From Panicum virgatum (Eukaryota > Streptophyta > Magnoliopsida > Poales > Poaceae), in the NCBI RefSeq assembly GCF_016808335.1, contig NC_053137.1, positions 10,032,506-10,096,505 on the forward strand: 64,000 nucleotides of DNA. Direction: 5' to 3'. Below the pieces are notes generated by a model. It made no database searches, was not told the DNA's origin, and saw only the letters and a list, made by a program, of their open reading frames with translations. Each line of letters begins with the position of its first letter. Positions within the stretch are counted from its first letter, which is position 1. Positions 22,504 to 34,219 of this stretch are shown here, one piece after another. The position numbers and the translations under genes were made by a program.

Positions 22504-22838
22504 ATGCACTCATTATTGCTGCAGCTTGGATACTTGCTGCTATTACTGGGACAGTATTTTTGCGCACACATATGGGTGTTGACAGAGTTCATGCTAACTA
22601 TTACATGGGTTCACTCTTCTATGCACTCATCTTGCTGATGGTGAATGGATTTCCTGAACTTGCCATGGCAATTAGCAGACTACCAGTGTTCTACAAACAA
22701 AGAGACTACTGCTTCTATCCTGCATGGGCTTATGCCGTACCAGCTCTCATCCTCAAGGTTCCAGTCTCATTAGTTGAGTCAATAGTTTGGTGGTCAATAT
22801 CTTACTTCCTCATCGGCTATACTCCAGAGGCATTCAGG
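22504..22838 (+). pseudogene. Captured exon of a PDR/ABCG-type ABC transporter
   Basis: The plus strand encodes about 110 residues of the ABC2-type membrane domain typical of plant full-size ABCG (PDR) transporters: the '[10 protein letters not shown]' helix end, '[18 protein letters not shown]', '[19 protein letters not shown]', '[16 protein letters not shown]' and 'GYTPEAFR', with a GT donor after the last. It is one exon from inside a gene of about 1400 codons. It lies antisense to both transposon genes and is flanked by a 53-bp direct repeat (22451-22503 and 22861-22913). It is a transduplicated host fragment and cannot make a transporter. Confidence 0.85.
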
Positions 22839-22950
22839 TAGGAATTGCAATTTTTTTGGGACTAAGACCAATGAACAGATTAGGATGGAAAAAGGGAACT
22901 AAAATACACTTCTTCAGAAAGGTTAGCTTGGTGGAGGAAAGAGCCAGGCC

Positions 22951-22952
<2 letters not shown>

Positions 22953-22997
<45 letters not shown>
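22953..22997. repeat. (CT)n microsatellite
   Basis: About 22 uninterrupted CT units next to the second copy of the 53-bp direct repeat. Confidence 0.95.
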
Positions 22998-22999
<2 letters not shown>

Positions 23000-23229
23000 A
23001 TGGGATCACAGCAGGTAGCACCATGCACACCACAACTCTTGTCTGGTGCTCACGCAGGCTCTCTTGGATTGGGATCTGGAGGTCAGCTGAATGCCAAATG
23101 CAATTTAAGCTACGACGAACAGGTGCTTGTCGATTGCTTGCTGGTGTCTAACTAAAATTTCTTTATCCTCACAAATTAGCTAAAATTACTTCTAGACAAG
23201 AAACGCTGGCCCAATCAACAAAGGTGGGA

Positions 23230-23750
23230 GTTGGGGAGGAGGGCAAATACGCATACCAGAGACCTGCGCGAGTACGCCATTGTGGGGGATCCGCGCCGGG
23301 AGTGCGGCTGCGTGGCGACGCCGTCGAGAGCAGCCGCGGCTGAGCTGTCGGCCCCTGCAGGGGTAGGGCCGAGGGACGGGAGCGAGCGCGGCCGCGGCGT
23401 GGATGGCCTCGGGGACGGCGGCGCCGGGGCTCGGGGACGGGGCGCCGGTGCTCGGGGACGGCGACGCGTCTGGAGCCCGGTGCTAGAGGACGGCGCCGGG
23501 GCGGTGGACGGCGGAGGGGATTGGGGATTGGGCGCGCCGCGTCTGAGATTTGGGGCGGCGGAGTGGCGACTGAGATTTGGGGCGCGCGCTAGGGAAAAAA
23601 AGGGAAAACAGGGGCTCCACCATCGGGTCCAGCCCTCACCCGGCGGTGTTGATGATCTACACCGCCGGGCCTATCCCCAACCCGGCGGTGTTGAGTGTCT
23701 ATACCGCCGGGTCTATTCCCAACTCGGCGGTGTTGAGCCTCTGCAGGCCA
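23230..23750 (-). promoter_or_regulatory. Internal hairpins and GC-rich leader of CACTA 2
   Basis: At 23636-23745 two to three inverted repeats of the form ACCCGGCGGTGTTGA...ACACCGCCGGG occur between the TNP2 tail and the second gene. Going leftwards (downstream on the minus strand) a GC-rich block of about 400 bp follows. The same order, hairpins then GC-rich leader, is found at 7723-8600 in CACTA 1. No clear TATA box was seen here. A promoter role for the Ulp1-type gene is inferred from position. Confidence 0.5.
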
Positions 23751-23988
23751 CTGCAATCAGCTTCGCATGTCTACTTCATTCAAGACAAAGTGGAGGCATA
23801 TATGTCTACTTCATTCAAGACAAAGTGGAGGCAAATATGGCAGTAATCCATTCACGACAAATATGTCTACTTCGCATGTATATAATAGTTCTAATAAGAC
23901 ATATAATTAATAAGTTTTACACCATACGAAGTGGAGGCATATAATTAATAAAAATACTTTAATTCTTTCTAAATATTACATGGTTAAA

Positions 23989-26960
23989 TTAGTACATAAA
24001 TAGTGAAAAGATAGCTTCAATTGACGATGAGGGCCTCGTTATGATCAAGTCGCACATAAGCTGGTTCTTCTCCCATATCTCTTCTATGAACCCATAATAT
24101 GTCTCCAATTGACGATTGTCGTTGTAAGCATTGATACGGACACCACTATTTTGGTTGGTGCTTTTCTCATCTTGTTTTCTAGTGTAAAATGTGTATGCAT
24201 TTATCTCATATCCTTGGAACTTTAGGACCGTACTAGATGGACCGATGGCCAAAAGATCTAGTTGAGCATTGCCGGTATCGACACCTGCTAATTTAAGTCG
24301 TAACCAGCTTCCAAACTCCTCTTTATGTTGTTTTGTGAGCCATGCTTCTGACCTACCGCGATATTTACCTTGTAGTTCTCTCTTGTGCATTTCAATATAA
24401 GGTGAGACTACAGATGCCTGCTACAGAATGGTGAAATGTGCCTGATTAAAACTAGCCAGGTCATCGATACGAACTGATTGCTCACCAATCATACCTCTGC
24501 CCCCAGCCTTCCCTCATGACGAGATACTGGAACTCCCATTCTATTAAGATCCATGTAGTATGTGCAGAACTCAACTGCCTCCTCTATAGACCATCCATTA
24601 ACCATGCACCCTTCTGGACGATATCTATTCCGAACATATTTTCTTAGAACACTCATCAACCTCTCGAAAGGAAACATCTGATGCAAGAAGATTGGACCAA
24701 GAGCTTATATCTGGGCAACAAGGTGAGTGATAAGATGCACCGATATATCAAAGAAAGTTGGTGGAAAATGCATCTCGAGTCGATTAATTGTGTGAATCAG
24801 GTCTGCTTGCAGCTTGTCAAGTGTGTTTGGGTCTATGACCTTGTGTGAGATTGCGTTGAAGAATGAGCACAACTTTATGATCGGATCTCTGACCTTCACG
24901 GGAAGCACGCCCCTCAGAGCAACTGGGAGCAACTGTGTCATAATGACATGGCAGTCATGGGCCTTCATGCAGCTCATGTTGAACTTTAACTCCTTCATGT
25001 TTGCAAGCCTTCTGATGTTTGATGAGTAGCCCGTTGGCACTTTGAGTTCGTGGAAGAAGCTACAAATTTTCCTTTTCTCAATTTTATCCAAGGTCCAAGA
25101 TGCAACCGGAAGCTTCGTCTTCCCATCATGTTGAGTAATTGGATGCAGCTCACTTCTGACATTCATATCTTGCAGGTCCTGTCGAGTTTCAAGTGAGTCT
25201 TTTCCTTTACCTTTCATGGCCATTAATGTTCCGAGCATGCTCTTGGTAACATTTTTAGTTAGATGCATGCCATCAAGTGCGTGACGAACAATCAAGTCCT
25301 GCCAATAAGGGAGTCTCCACAACAAGGAATTTTTTTTCCACAACGAATCAGCTGGAGCGGGTACACTTCCTTTGCCCTTTCCTAGTACAACTCTTAGTTT
25401 ACTAACCTTCTTGTATATCTCCTTCCCATCTAGAAACTTGGGAGGTAAACGTTCATCCCTTGTACCATCGAAGGATTTCTTGTTCCGGCGATATGGGTGA
25501 GCCTTTGGAAGGAACCTATGATGACCCATGTAAACCATTTTGTTGCTATTCTTCAACCATCTTGTGTCGGTATCATCCAAACAAACCACACATCCCTTGT
25601 AACCCTTCGTTACTTGGCCTGCTAAGCTACAAAGGCCGGGAAGGTCCGTGATTGTTACAAACAAAATTGCCTTCAGAGTGAAGTGTTCTCGCTTGTACTC
25701 ATCCCACACCCTGACACCATCGTTCCACAACTTCATTAGATCATCCACTAGTGGTTCCAAATACACATCGATATCATTTCCAGGTTGTTTTGGCCCTTGG
25801 ATTAGTAATGGCATCATGATGTAGGTCCGCTTCATACACAACCAAGGAGGAAGGTTGTATATGCAAAGAGTTATAGGCCACATACTGTGTTTTCTGCTCA
25901 CCATGTTAAAAGGACACATCCCATCCGTACTCAAACCGAATCTTATGTTTCTTATTTCCTTTGCAAACCGATTCTTGTATTTGTAGTTGATAGCTCTCCA
26001 CTGTGAACCATCTGCAGGGTGTCTGAGATTCCCATCAACGAGTCGATCTTCGGCATGCCACCTCATCAGCTTGGCAGTCTTCGCATTTGCAAACAACCGT
26101 TTCAAACGAGGAATGATAGGAAAATACTAGACGACCTTGGCAGGTGGTCGTTTGTTGCTGTCACCTTTCATTGACAATGCCGATTCAGGACATTTGTACC
26201 GTGAAGCTGAGCACACTGAACATGCATCCAAGTCTTCATATTTGCCGTGATACAAGATGCAATCCTTAGGGCATGCATGGATCTTTTGTACCTCCAGTCC
26301 CATTGGGCAAATCATTTGCTTCGCTTGGTATGTGTTTTCAGGCAACCCGTTAGGGCTTGGCAGCAACTTCTGCAATAAGCTTAACAAATCATCAAATCCC
26401 TTGTCTGACAAACCATTACTAGACTTCATCTCCAATAGCATCAGGTTTGCTTCAAGTTTAGACACGCTGCAACTTGGGTAAAGTGGTGTTATTGCATCTA
26501 TCCTCATCTGCTCCAACTTCTTCAGATTCTTTTCGTCAAGAAAGTCCGGTTCCCCATCACGTATCATCTGGTCTAGTGCATCCACAACATCATCAGCAAC
26601 TAATGTTTCCTGCATGATTTCATTTACGCTTTCATGCCCGGTTTCGTCTACTATTTCCGGGTTAGTTGTTTCCTCCACTGTTTCATGCCTGTCCTCATGG
26701 ACGGAGTGCATTGTCTCACCAATCTCACCGTGCTTGTTCCAAACTTGGTAGTTGGGCATAAAACCTCTAAATAACAGATGAAAGCGGATCTGCTCAACAT
26801 TGCCAAACTGCTTCTGATTTTTGCAATCAATGCATGGGCAATACACGAAGCCATCATCTTGTAGATTCTTGTGTGCCTTGGCAGTCTGCACAAACGAGTC
26901 TACACCATTGACAAAATCCAAATTTTCAGCCTTTGTACCGTACATCCAACCTCGATTCAT
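23989..26960 (-). pseudogene. CACTA 2 TNP2 transposase, nearly full length, several stops
   Basis: From ATG 26960 the frame starts with the transposase-associated domain (MNRGWMYG, 'YCPCIDCKN', 'HLLFRGFMPNYQVWNKHGE'), then the TNP2 core (Transposase_21) entered with 'ICPMGLEVQKIHACPKDC'. A stop at 26127-26129 replaces the Trp of the usual 'WYFPIIPRLKRLF' segment. The core continues 26105-24705 with 'DGMCPFNM', 'GCVVCLDDT' and 'HALDGMHLTKNV', and passes into DUF4218 ('MKAHDCHVIMTQLLP'). Another stop sits at 24705, a frameshift near 24490, and the DUF4216 tail follows at 24390-23989. TNP2 binds and cuts the CACTA ends. Few breaks and good domain order suggest recent activity, but this copy is dead. 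Confidence 0.9.
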
Positions 26961-27790
26961 CTATGCACACAAGAAAACATCCAAGAAACTGAATTTAGTA
27001 AAATTATCATCTGAACACATAGATTTTCAGTTTATCAAATTTCGTAACAAATATCACACTTTAAGGGCCATCTAAATCAATTAAGAAAGAGGCTTTACTT
27101 CAATAATTAAAATATCTACTTCAATTTTTGTCTAGTTCCTTATCATCAAAACTAAGAAATGCCATCTAAATTAATTAAGAAAAAACATTTACATCTCGAT
27201 CATCACAATTAATAAATATCCTATAAACTAATTAAGAAAGACCTCTTACATCCCAATCATCGCAATTATGACAACAATCTAACCATAAAGAGCTAGTTCT
27301 TACCTTGAATCAAATATGTGAAGTCCAGTCCTCAAAATTTAATGAGCCTCCATGATGACTTCATGATGAGTGTTCATGAGAAATTATCCTAAAGTGAAGA
27401 AAAAGAGACTCTCCTTGATCAATTCATCACAAAATGAATGACTAATCCTAAGATAAAGGCTATGAATCAAATGGATTGCTAGCTACAAACCTATCACAAG
27501 TTGGTTCACTCAAACAACAAAAAAAGAAGCCCCAATGATGAGAAATGATCCAAAAATGGAGAAAAAAGCCCTCCTTGATCAATTCATCACGAAATGCATG
27601 ATTAATCCCAAGAAAATGGGTACAAAGCCAATGAATTGATGGCTACTAACCTTAGAATAAGTTGGTGGAGCCAATACATCAAGAATGGTGAGGTTTCATG
27701 AGAATTTCGGCAAAATCCGGCAGCAACAATGGAGGAGAGAGGTGTGGCCGTCGGGTTGGAGAAGAAAGGTGGTGGGAGGAAGGTTGGGTT
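26961..27790. other. 5' non-coding region of CACTA 2 TNP2
   Basis: AT-rich sequence with two related blocks (about 27360-27480 and 27530-27650, both containing 'CTCCTTGATCAATTCATCAC'), an internal direct duplication. No gene seen. It lies between the TNP2 start and the right subterminal hairpins and should hold the promoter. Confidence 0.5.
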
Positions 27791-27799
27791 GGGGTTTTG

Positions 27800-28071
27800 T
27801 ACTGTATAGGCTTATCACCGCCGGTTCGAAACACGAACCGTTGGTGATTCTGCTTATCATCACCGGTTCGTGTTACAAACCGGCGGTGATATGCTCGCAG
27901 GACATCACCAACGGTTCGTAACACGAACCGGCGGTGATAATCAGCATCACCGCCGGTTCCAACGGCCACTACGGCCACCTACTGTGGACCCGGCGGTGAT
28001 ACTTCATCACCGCCGGTTCATGTTAAACCGGCGGTGATAGCCCGTTGGCAATGGCCAATTCTCTAGTAGTG
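27800..28071. repeat. Right subterminal hairpins and terminus of CACTA 2
   Basis: Five inverted repeats of ATCACCGCCGGTTCG / CGAACCGGCGGTGAT type at about 27808-27850, 27855-27892, 27903-27940, 27948-28003 and 28005-28040 precede the CTCTAGTAGTG end. Their number and quality exceed those of the left end. Confidence 0.85.
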
Positions 28072-28074
28072 GGT

Positions 28075-29690
28075 GCAGGTCAATTTAGTTAATTTGGTGG
28101 ACAACATACAAGCACAGATTTGTGGGCGGTCGTCACCTACCTCACTTTGCACGTTAGACTGAATTATATATATTGTTCGATTAATTATTCTCTCCCACTT
28201 AATAATACAAATTATTATTCGATAGATAGATGCTGTGATCTTATCGCGACTAGTTGTTCTGCATCTTGTTGTGTTCTGAACTTAAAACTGTGTTAAGGGT
28301 TTTTTAGCTGATGCTAGAGCAGTCTGAGTACTGCATCTTTGTTTATTAGGCTGTAGTCTCTCAATTGTGAGAGGTTGAGGTCGGATTTTCCTTAATCTAA
28401 AAAAGTGTTCTACCAAAAAATTATATTACTATTATTAGCATAGTTGTCATTTCTAAGAGCCATAATGCATATATCGATGGTCGGCATTAATCACCGCATA
28501 TCATGCAGGTAGTTAGCCAACATGAGAGCGGATGCAGAGCTAGCCTGATCTAATGAATTCGTGCACGTGGATGCTGCAGCAAGACACCTTTTGTGGGATA
28601 TTTTTTAATGTTAGTGTGTCACTCTTCGTGAAACCCCAGCGTGATAGATAGCTAGCTCATGCATTTAATACACATCTACACAGCCAATTATTGAAAATGA
28701 AGTACTGATGTCGTCAATATACTACAATAAATTGGCAAACACTTTTTTGTTTTACTGAAACAAAGAAAGACTGTAGTTTCCAAACACTATGGTATTACAT
28801 GGCACCTGTTCCTAAAACAATGTATATGGCTTCGACAAATTACATCATCCAAACAGGGCCCTCCTCAACTGAGTTACCTTCACAGCTTTGAAATGGCAGA
28901 TGAGGATTCCATCATTGGCAATGGCGAGAACTACTCTTTATGTAATAGGGATCATCTTCTCACAACTCTCATGACATGAACAGAGCTTCTTCCTTTGGAG
29001 ACCATAGAGAACAGCTTCTTCCTCCTCTGGACGCCACAGCATTACCTCTTTCTGGTCTTTCCTGTCTACAAAATTGGAGGGGTAAGGGAGGTTGGCTCTA
29101 CGGGCCGCCAGTCTGTAGGTGTGGTACATCCTCGGCCCATACCAAGAATAATCGGGAGGTGCCGGGGCCTTGACCTCGCTAGGGCAAGGATACGAAAAGG
29201 CGGCATATCTCGGGACCATGTTTTCCCTCTCTCCTCACTATTATTATCTAAAAATATATTTTTCCTCTCCTGGAATTTGGTAAGATGGTGAATTGGGTTT
29301 GCCTGACCATCTATCCAGCCTAGTTCAGACACATGTATATGACAGAAGGATTACGTTAATACAATTTACGTTAATACAATTAACTAAGGAAGGAAATAAA
29401 TTTGAATGATGAGTGGTTCAGTTGAGATCATTCATCGCCACCTCTATCACTGTTGGGGCATTCCTGTGCGACTGCAAAAAAACTCTCTTACTTGTTGCGC
29501 GCCTGGTCTCACTATCTTGGCCCACGGGTACGAAGGTCCTTGTTCAACCACTGAAAAAAGAGATGAAGCTACTAATCAACCACTGAAAAAATGAACTCCC
29601 ATATTTGTTGGATTGGATATTGGGTCGTCCCGATCCCACCGGCACCGTAGAACTAGTGGTTTCCATGTGCGAGGACTTGTCCATTTTGAT
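28075..29690. other. Unassigned intergenic DNA
   Basis: Right flank of CACTA 2. Mostly AT-rich with no TE hallmark. A 93-codon ORF on the minus strand (29219-28938, with 'PPDYSWYGPRMYHTYR') has a protein-like composition, but I do not recognise it. Near 29490-29590 a short direct repeat TCAACCACTGAAAAA occurs twice. Confidence 0.4.
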
Positions 29691-29695
29691 CTATC

Positions 29696-31614
29696 TGAGG
29701 AATGTGGAGTACTCTATCCTGCTTGTGATGAGTGAATTGTCAACCGTGTGGTGTGATCGTGCGCTTGGTCTTTGGTCGCAGGTACACGGGCGTCGAGTGT
29801 CGACGGAGAGCTGTCGTGGAGGTGCTGTAGCCGATGGACCGTGCTGTGGACGGCGGTGAAGGGCAGCCAGGACCGGAGCTCGAGCTAGGTGGCAGCTGTG
29901 GTGTCCACTCCTGGATCGAGGGCGCAAGCGATGACGGAAGGTGGGTTTCTTGGTTTGCGCCACAAAACCAAGGAGGCGGACGGTGGTTGAAGACGCCAAG
30001 TCGTGGAGGCACGGGCGTCGGTCTCGGGACTGACGGAGGTGACGGGCGTCGACGGCATCTAGGGCTTCGCTGCGGGCGAGGAGGTGACGGGCATCGGGCG
30101 GCGTCTAAGGCCGTCAGAAGGCCGAGGCGGGAACGGCGTCTAGGGCCACGGCGTGGAGGCGGGAATCTTTCCGCGCGTGGAGTTTTTGCGGTTTTCTCAA
30201 AACTGGCCACCTACCCGGGTTTTGCGGACCCCCCAAAACCGTGAACCGGATCTTCATCGACATGGCGGCATCTCGGAGAAGGCTTTGAGTCGAAGAAAGA
30301 AACTCCGCCGTCGGATGAGATCATGTACATATTTCCGGTTTTGCACCTGCGGGCGTTTTAGTGTCTAGTTTGAGTCGAGGGTATTTTGGACCCCTGCGTG
30401 GGCACCTTAAATACCCCTCACCCTCTCCTCTCTCTCCTGCGCGCCAGCCATAGAGAAACAGCCGCCACACCCTTCTCCCTGGCGCCCTCTCTCCTCCTCT
30501 CTGTTCCTCCTCCCTCTCTTCTCTAGAGTAGGTTTTGGAACCATGGAGTTTTGAGTTTTTGTACTGAGATTGATCGGGAAAGGAGGCCCAATCCTCCTTG
30601 TGCCCTCCGGGGTTTTGAATTCAATTCAATCTCGTACGATTTGTGCTTTGTTTTGGATGATTTTGATTTTCCTTAGATGAATCTTGAGCACGAGATGACG
30701 AGTGGTTTTCTGATGATCGAGTGACTCTTTGTAGTGATTCTAATCCATCTAACCTAGTGCTAATCCCCCTGGAATCACGAGTTCACTTGAATCGAAGTTC
30801 TTGGCGTTCTAAAGAAAACCCCCGTTTTTGCTCGGAATTCTTCGATTCCTCCCAAACCATGGAGTGATTCGTCGATTCCTTCCGTGGACATGTTCACAAG
30901 TCCTTTGTGATCATGCCTGCAAAATTTGAGCTCCTTTGGACTTGATTTGATCCTCCAATCATCAAAGATTCCAAAGGTCGCGAGCTGAAAAGCGTTTCTG
31001 GACTCTGTTCTTCCTAGCACCGGATGAACCGATGCTTTGAAGTTGTACGCGTCGGTTCAACCGGTGACTAGGCTGTTTTGTGTTAGGGTTTTTGGGGTTT
31101 TGGCTTGTTGCACCAGTGCTTAGACTGTATTGGGCGTCGGTTAGACCGGTGCCTGTTTTTCTTCTCTGGTGATATCTCGGGTGAACTGCACCGGCGTTTC
31201 TCTAATATACCCGTGCAGGTAACATCGGATCAACCGGTGCTTAGCGGTTCTTTGCTGTCGTGGGTCGTTGCACCGACGATTTCTCCTTTGCCCACACCGG
31301 TTTAACTGATGCCTACTTCTTTTCCGCTGCCGGCCCTGCGCGTCGGTTGAACCGACGACGTGCCTCTTTGTGCGTCGGTTCAACCGGTGTGTATACCGAG
31401 CCTGTTTTTGCGCTGTTGTTTGTGTTTGCATCCGTGTTCGTTCTAGTTTGTTCCTAGGACTCACTTGTGTTGGTGTAGCTCCTTCATAGCTACTCCACAC
31501 ATCACATGGGACTCTAGGGTTGTGTGTGAATTTTGGGATTAAGCCGATTATTTCAAATTGCAAGAATTTTAATCGGCTCCCATTCACCCCCCCGGTCGCC
31601 CTTTCGATCCCTCA
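29696..31614 (+). mobile_element. Solo LTR, Copia (SIRE/Maximus-like), 1919 bp, TSD CTATC
   Basis: It starts TGAGGAATGTGG and ends GATCCCTCA, flanked by perfect CTATC repeats (29691-29695 and 31615-31619). It is clearly related to the Copia LTR at 42033-44095 (inverted) and the fragment at 54862-55491. Internal order: GC-rich U3 (29780-30240), TATA-like TTAAATA at about 30407, CT-rich leader, then several copies of a CGTCGGTTCAACCGGTG-type palindromic motif at 31017-31391. ORFs in the GC-rich part are incidental. It arose by LTR-LTR recombination. Confidence 0.9.
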
Positions 31615-31619
31615 CTATC

Positions 31620-32656
31620 CTTCTGGGATACTACAGCATAATCGACAAATTTAGGTCGAAGTAAATTCCAGAAGAGGGTTTTGGGTTTTGGGTCTCCATA
31701 CCTTCCTCATTTCCGGCTCCAGTTGTTGGTCCAAGAGTTCATCGTCCTCTGCTTCGATGCCTTCCTGCTTACTTGAACTCATCGGTGCAGTCAGTTTGTA
31801 TAGTATTGTTGGTCGCTGTTTTCTTGGGAGTTTGCTTGAGCTTTACGCACCATATGAGTGTCCAGTGGGCATTATATTCATTGTCCCATGAGTGACAAAA
31901 GGTGATAGTGCGGTTTAATTTTGTTTTGAAGACATGAACAGTCACCTTGCTTTCCACGTCAAAATTACTCGATTCTCTCTCAAATGTGAGGTGTATTTGG
32001 TTCTGTGATCTTATCGTATCATATATTCCTAATTAGTGCTTACTTTTTGCAAGCCCAATACGCATGCAGGAGGGCCTCGAAGGAGCTGAAGCAAATCCGT
32101 TCCGCGCATGTATACACGATGCTGCCGACCCTCTCGCGGTGCAGAAAAAACGTGAATCTACGAACGACTATAACTAGGAAACACGGACTCCCTTTTTTTT
32201 TGAAGGAAACAACACAGACTCAATTTGAAAATACCAAAACATGTAAACTGTCGGAATCTGCGTCTGCATGCATTACGCACATAACACAAACACATTAGTG
32301 TATGTATGTATTTCTAATGTAATATTGCAAAGTATCTGTACTATATGTTGCCATGTTGCATACTGAGGAAACTCTTACTACCGAATCTTTTGAGAGAGGC
32401 AGTCTTCTACAGTGTTCCACCCGAATACGCCCTATGTATCTATATTTAAAGGGAAAGTCTACTCCACCCCGGTGAAAATTTTTGTATTACAGTATTTTGT
32501 ACACATGTGCATTTTGATTTCATACCGAGAAACACCTACAGAAGAAAATAAACAAAAGAGAAGATATCAGGATGTTCCAATAATGTTTGATGGAGTAATA
32601 AAGATGTTAGGATTTTACCAAGTCATCATATGTATCACGCACTATTCAGTAGAGCA
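31620..32656. other. Unassigned intergenic DNA
   Basis: AT-rich sequence between the solo LTR and CACTA 3. I see no TE end pair and no coding sequence with conserved motifs. Confidence 0.4.
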
Positions 32657-32867
32657 CCTCACTACCAGAATCTGCTAAGTTCCCTAGTGTCCAATAGTTT
32701 CCCGAGTGTTTTACTGAAACACTCGGAAAACTTACCGAGTGCTCCACTTTGCACTCGGGGAAAGACAAAGCACTCGGAGCACTGCATTTTCGCCGTGTGC
32801 TATAGCAGGCCTTCGGGATAATTTCCGCCCACACTCGGGAATCGCCACTGTAGCCGGTTTGAGTAAA

Positions 32868-33110
32868 CATTCTCACTGCAGCTTAAGCATCCGGCACCGA
32901 CTCACTACAAGCGGAGTCCTTGTGGACAAAATTCTCCTCGCCACAAGCGGCACCAGACCCAAGGACGCCGCTTGTGGTGGAGTCGGTGCCGGATGAAACC
33001 ATTCTCACTGCAGCTTAATCATATGACAATTAGATAACACGCCGCTTGTGGATAAAATTCTCCTCACCCCTGAAAGAGATACGTAAGCATTCTCACTGCA
33101 GCTTAAGCAT
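32868..33110. repeat. Threefold direct repeat and fold-back in CACTA 3 left end
   Basis: ATTCTCACTGCAGCTTAA and flanking bases occur three times (32868-32890, about 33000-33020, 33088-33110). Between the first two copies lies a perfect 16-bp inverted repeat CATCCGGCACCGACTC (32888-32903 and complement 32980-32995), enclosing smaller CCACAAGCGG / CCGCTTGTGG inverted repeats. The whole block can fold into a strong hairpin. Confidence 0.75.
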
Positions 33111-34219
33111 TAGTTTGTAATGATTATTTAATGTGCATCTTACATATTTTTTTCATTGTGCAGGCAATGGGGAGAGGAGAATGTGGATGGCAGGCTTCCT
33201 AATGGCATCCTTGGGGTGTTGGGTCGAGAAGCATTCCCTGGCATCGTCAAATACAAAGGAAGAGATGAGCCTGCATGGCATTGGCAGCAGTAATTAAGAC
33301 CGTGCTGAAGATACAACGGATGAAGGAGATGTGCATTTTGATAGTGCCTTGCAGCGGGTGGAGGAAAGTTTCTGGGTATGTTTGATACATTCTATTTTAT
33401 TAACCACATTTCTTGTTAAGGGCTGGAACTATTCCTATCAAAAAAATATCTTGTTGGCAACTTAAGATGTGTTGATGTGTCATCCTTTGTTTCTTCTACT
33501 GAAGTGGTGGTTTAGGTGTCCAAATGGCATGGAGAATGCCGCAAGGAGAGTAGTGCGAAATGTCATAAAGAAGCTCATACCACAAATTTTCTATGAGGGA
33601 CGTATCCAATCAGTAATCATTTACTACAATCGTGTTCTTGGCAAGAAGATTAAAAGGGCTCAAGCATGCCAGATCGATCTCACAGTGGAGGAGTACGTGC
33701 AGGTCATCTACTGCCCTTTACTTCCATTAACCACTGCATTTGTGTAGCTAAGGTTTGTTTGATTCAGGCAATACCTTGGTGGGCACAGAAGGCCCCAGAG
33801 GCATGGGAGTTGGCTGCAGAACTGAAGTGGTGCAACGAAGCTTGGAAAGTGAAGTCTCGAGAAGCAAAAGCACGCAGAAGAAAGATGGGAGGTGCAAGTC
33901 ATCGTCAAGGCAGTTGCTCCCATACTCACTGGAAGAAGAAAGTGGTAGGGGAAATTGCTTATGTGGCAGCTGCTATCATGACTTCCATGTTTTGTGTTCA
34001 AACTGAATTTAAATTCATGTTTTCTGAAGAAATCTGTTCTTTTTTTGGAACATAGGAGAAGGTGAAGCAGAGGCCTGTCTCCGATGTTGAAGCATATACA
34101 TCAGGGAGGATGGGTAATCAAGAGGGAACCTACTGCAATCCAAGAGTAGCTGCGAATAACCTAAGATTTAATATCTAACTTTTATGGCATGCTTTTGAAT
34201 ATTTGCTACCCAGATGCGT

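Larger units (their letters stand above)
17759..28071 (-). mobile_element. Complete CACTA transposon 2 (10.3 kb), TSD GGT
   Basis: The left end CACTACTCCAGC at 17759 and right end CTCTAGTAGTG at 28071 are flanked by the 3-bp duplication GGT (17756-17758 and 28072-28074). Both genes run on the minus strand: TNP2 at the right, a Ulp1-type gene at the left. Subterminal hairpins of the tcaccgccggttcg / cgaaccggcggtga type lie at both ends. Between the genes are a GC-rich block, ggcggtgttga-type hairpins, a (CT)n run and a captured ABC-transporter exon. Nonsense codons in both genes show that this copy is no longer autonomous. Confidence 0.9.

Noticed and set aside
28938..29219. 93-codon minus-strand ORF as a gene
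   Set aside because: No recognised motif, no supported splice partner and no start context; mentioned only in the intergenic entry.
29740..30244. ORFs of 130-160 codons in the GC-rich part of the solo LTR, with parallels at 43.6-44.2 and 55.0-55.5 kb
   Set aside because: They fall within LTR U3 sequence, occur on both strands and are not kept in frame between the copies.
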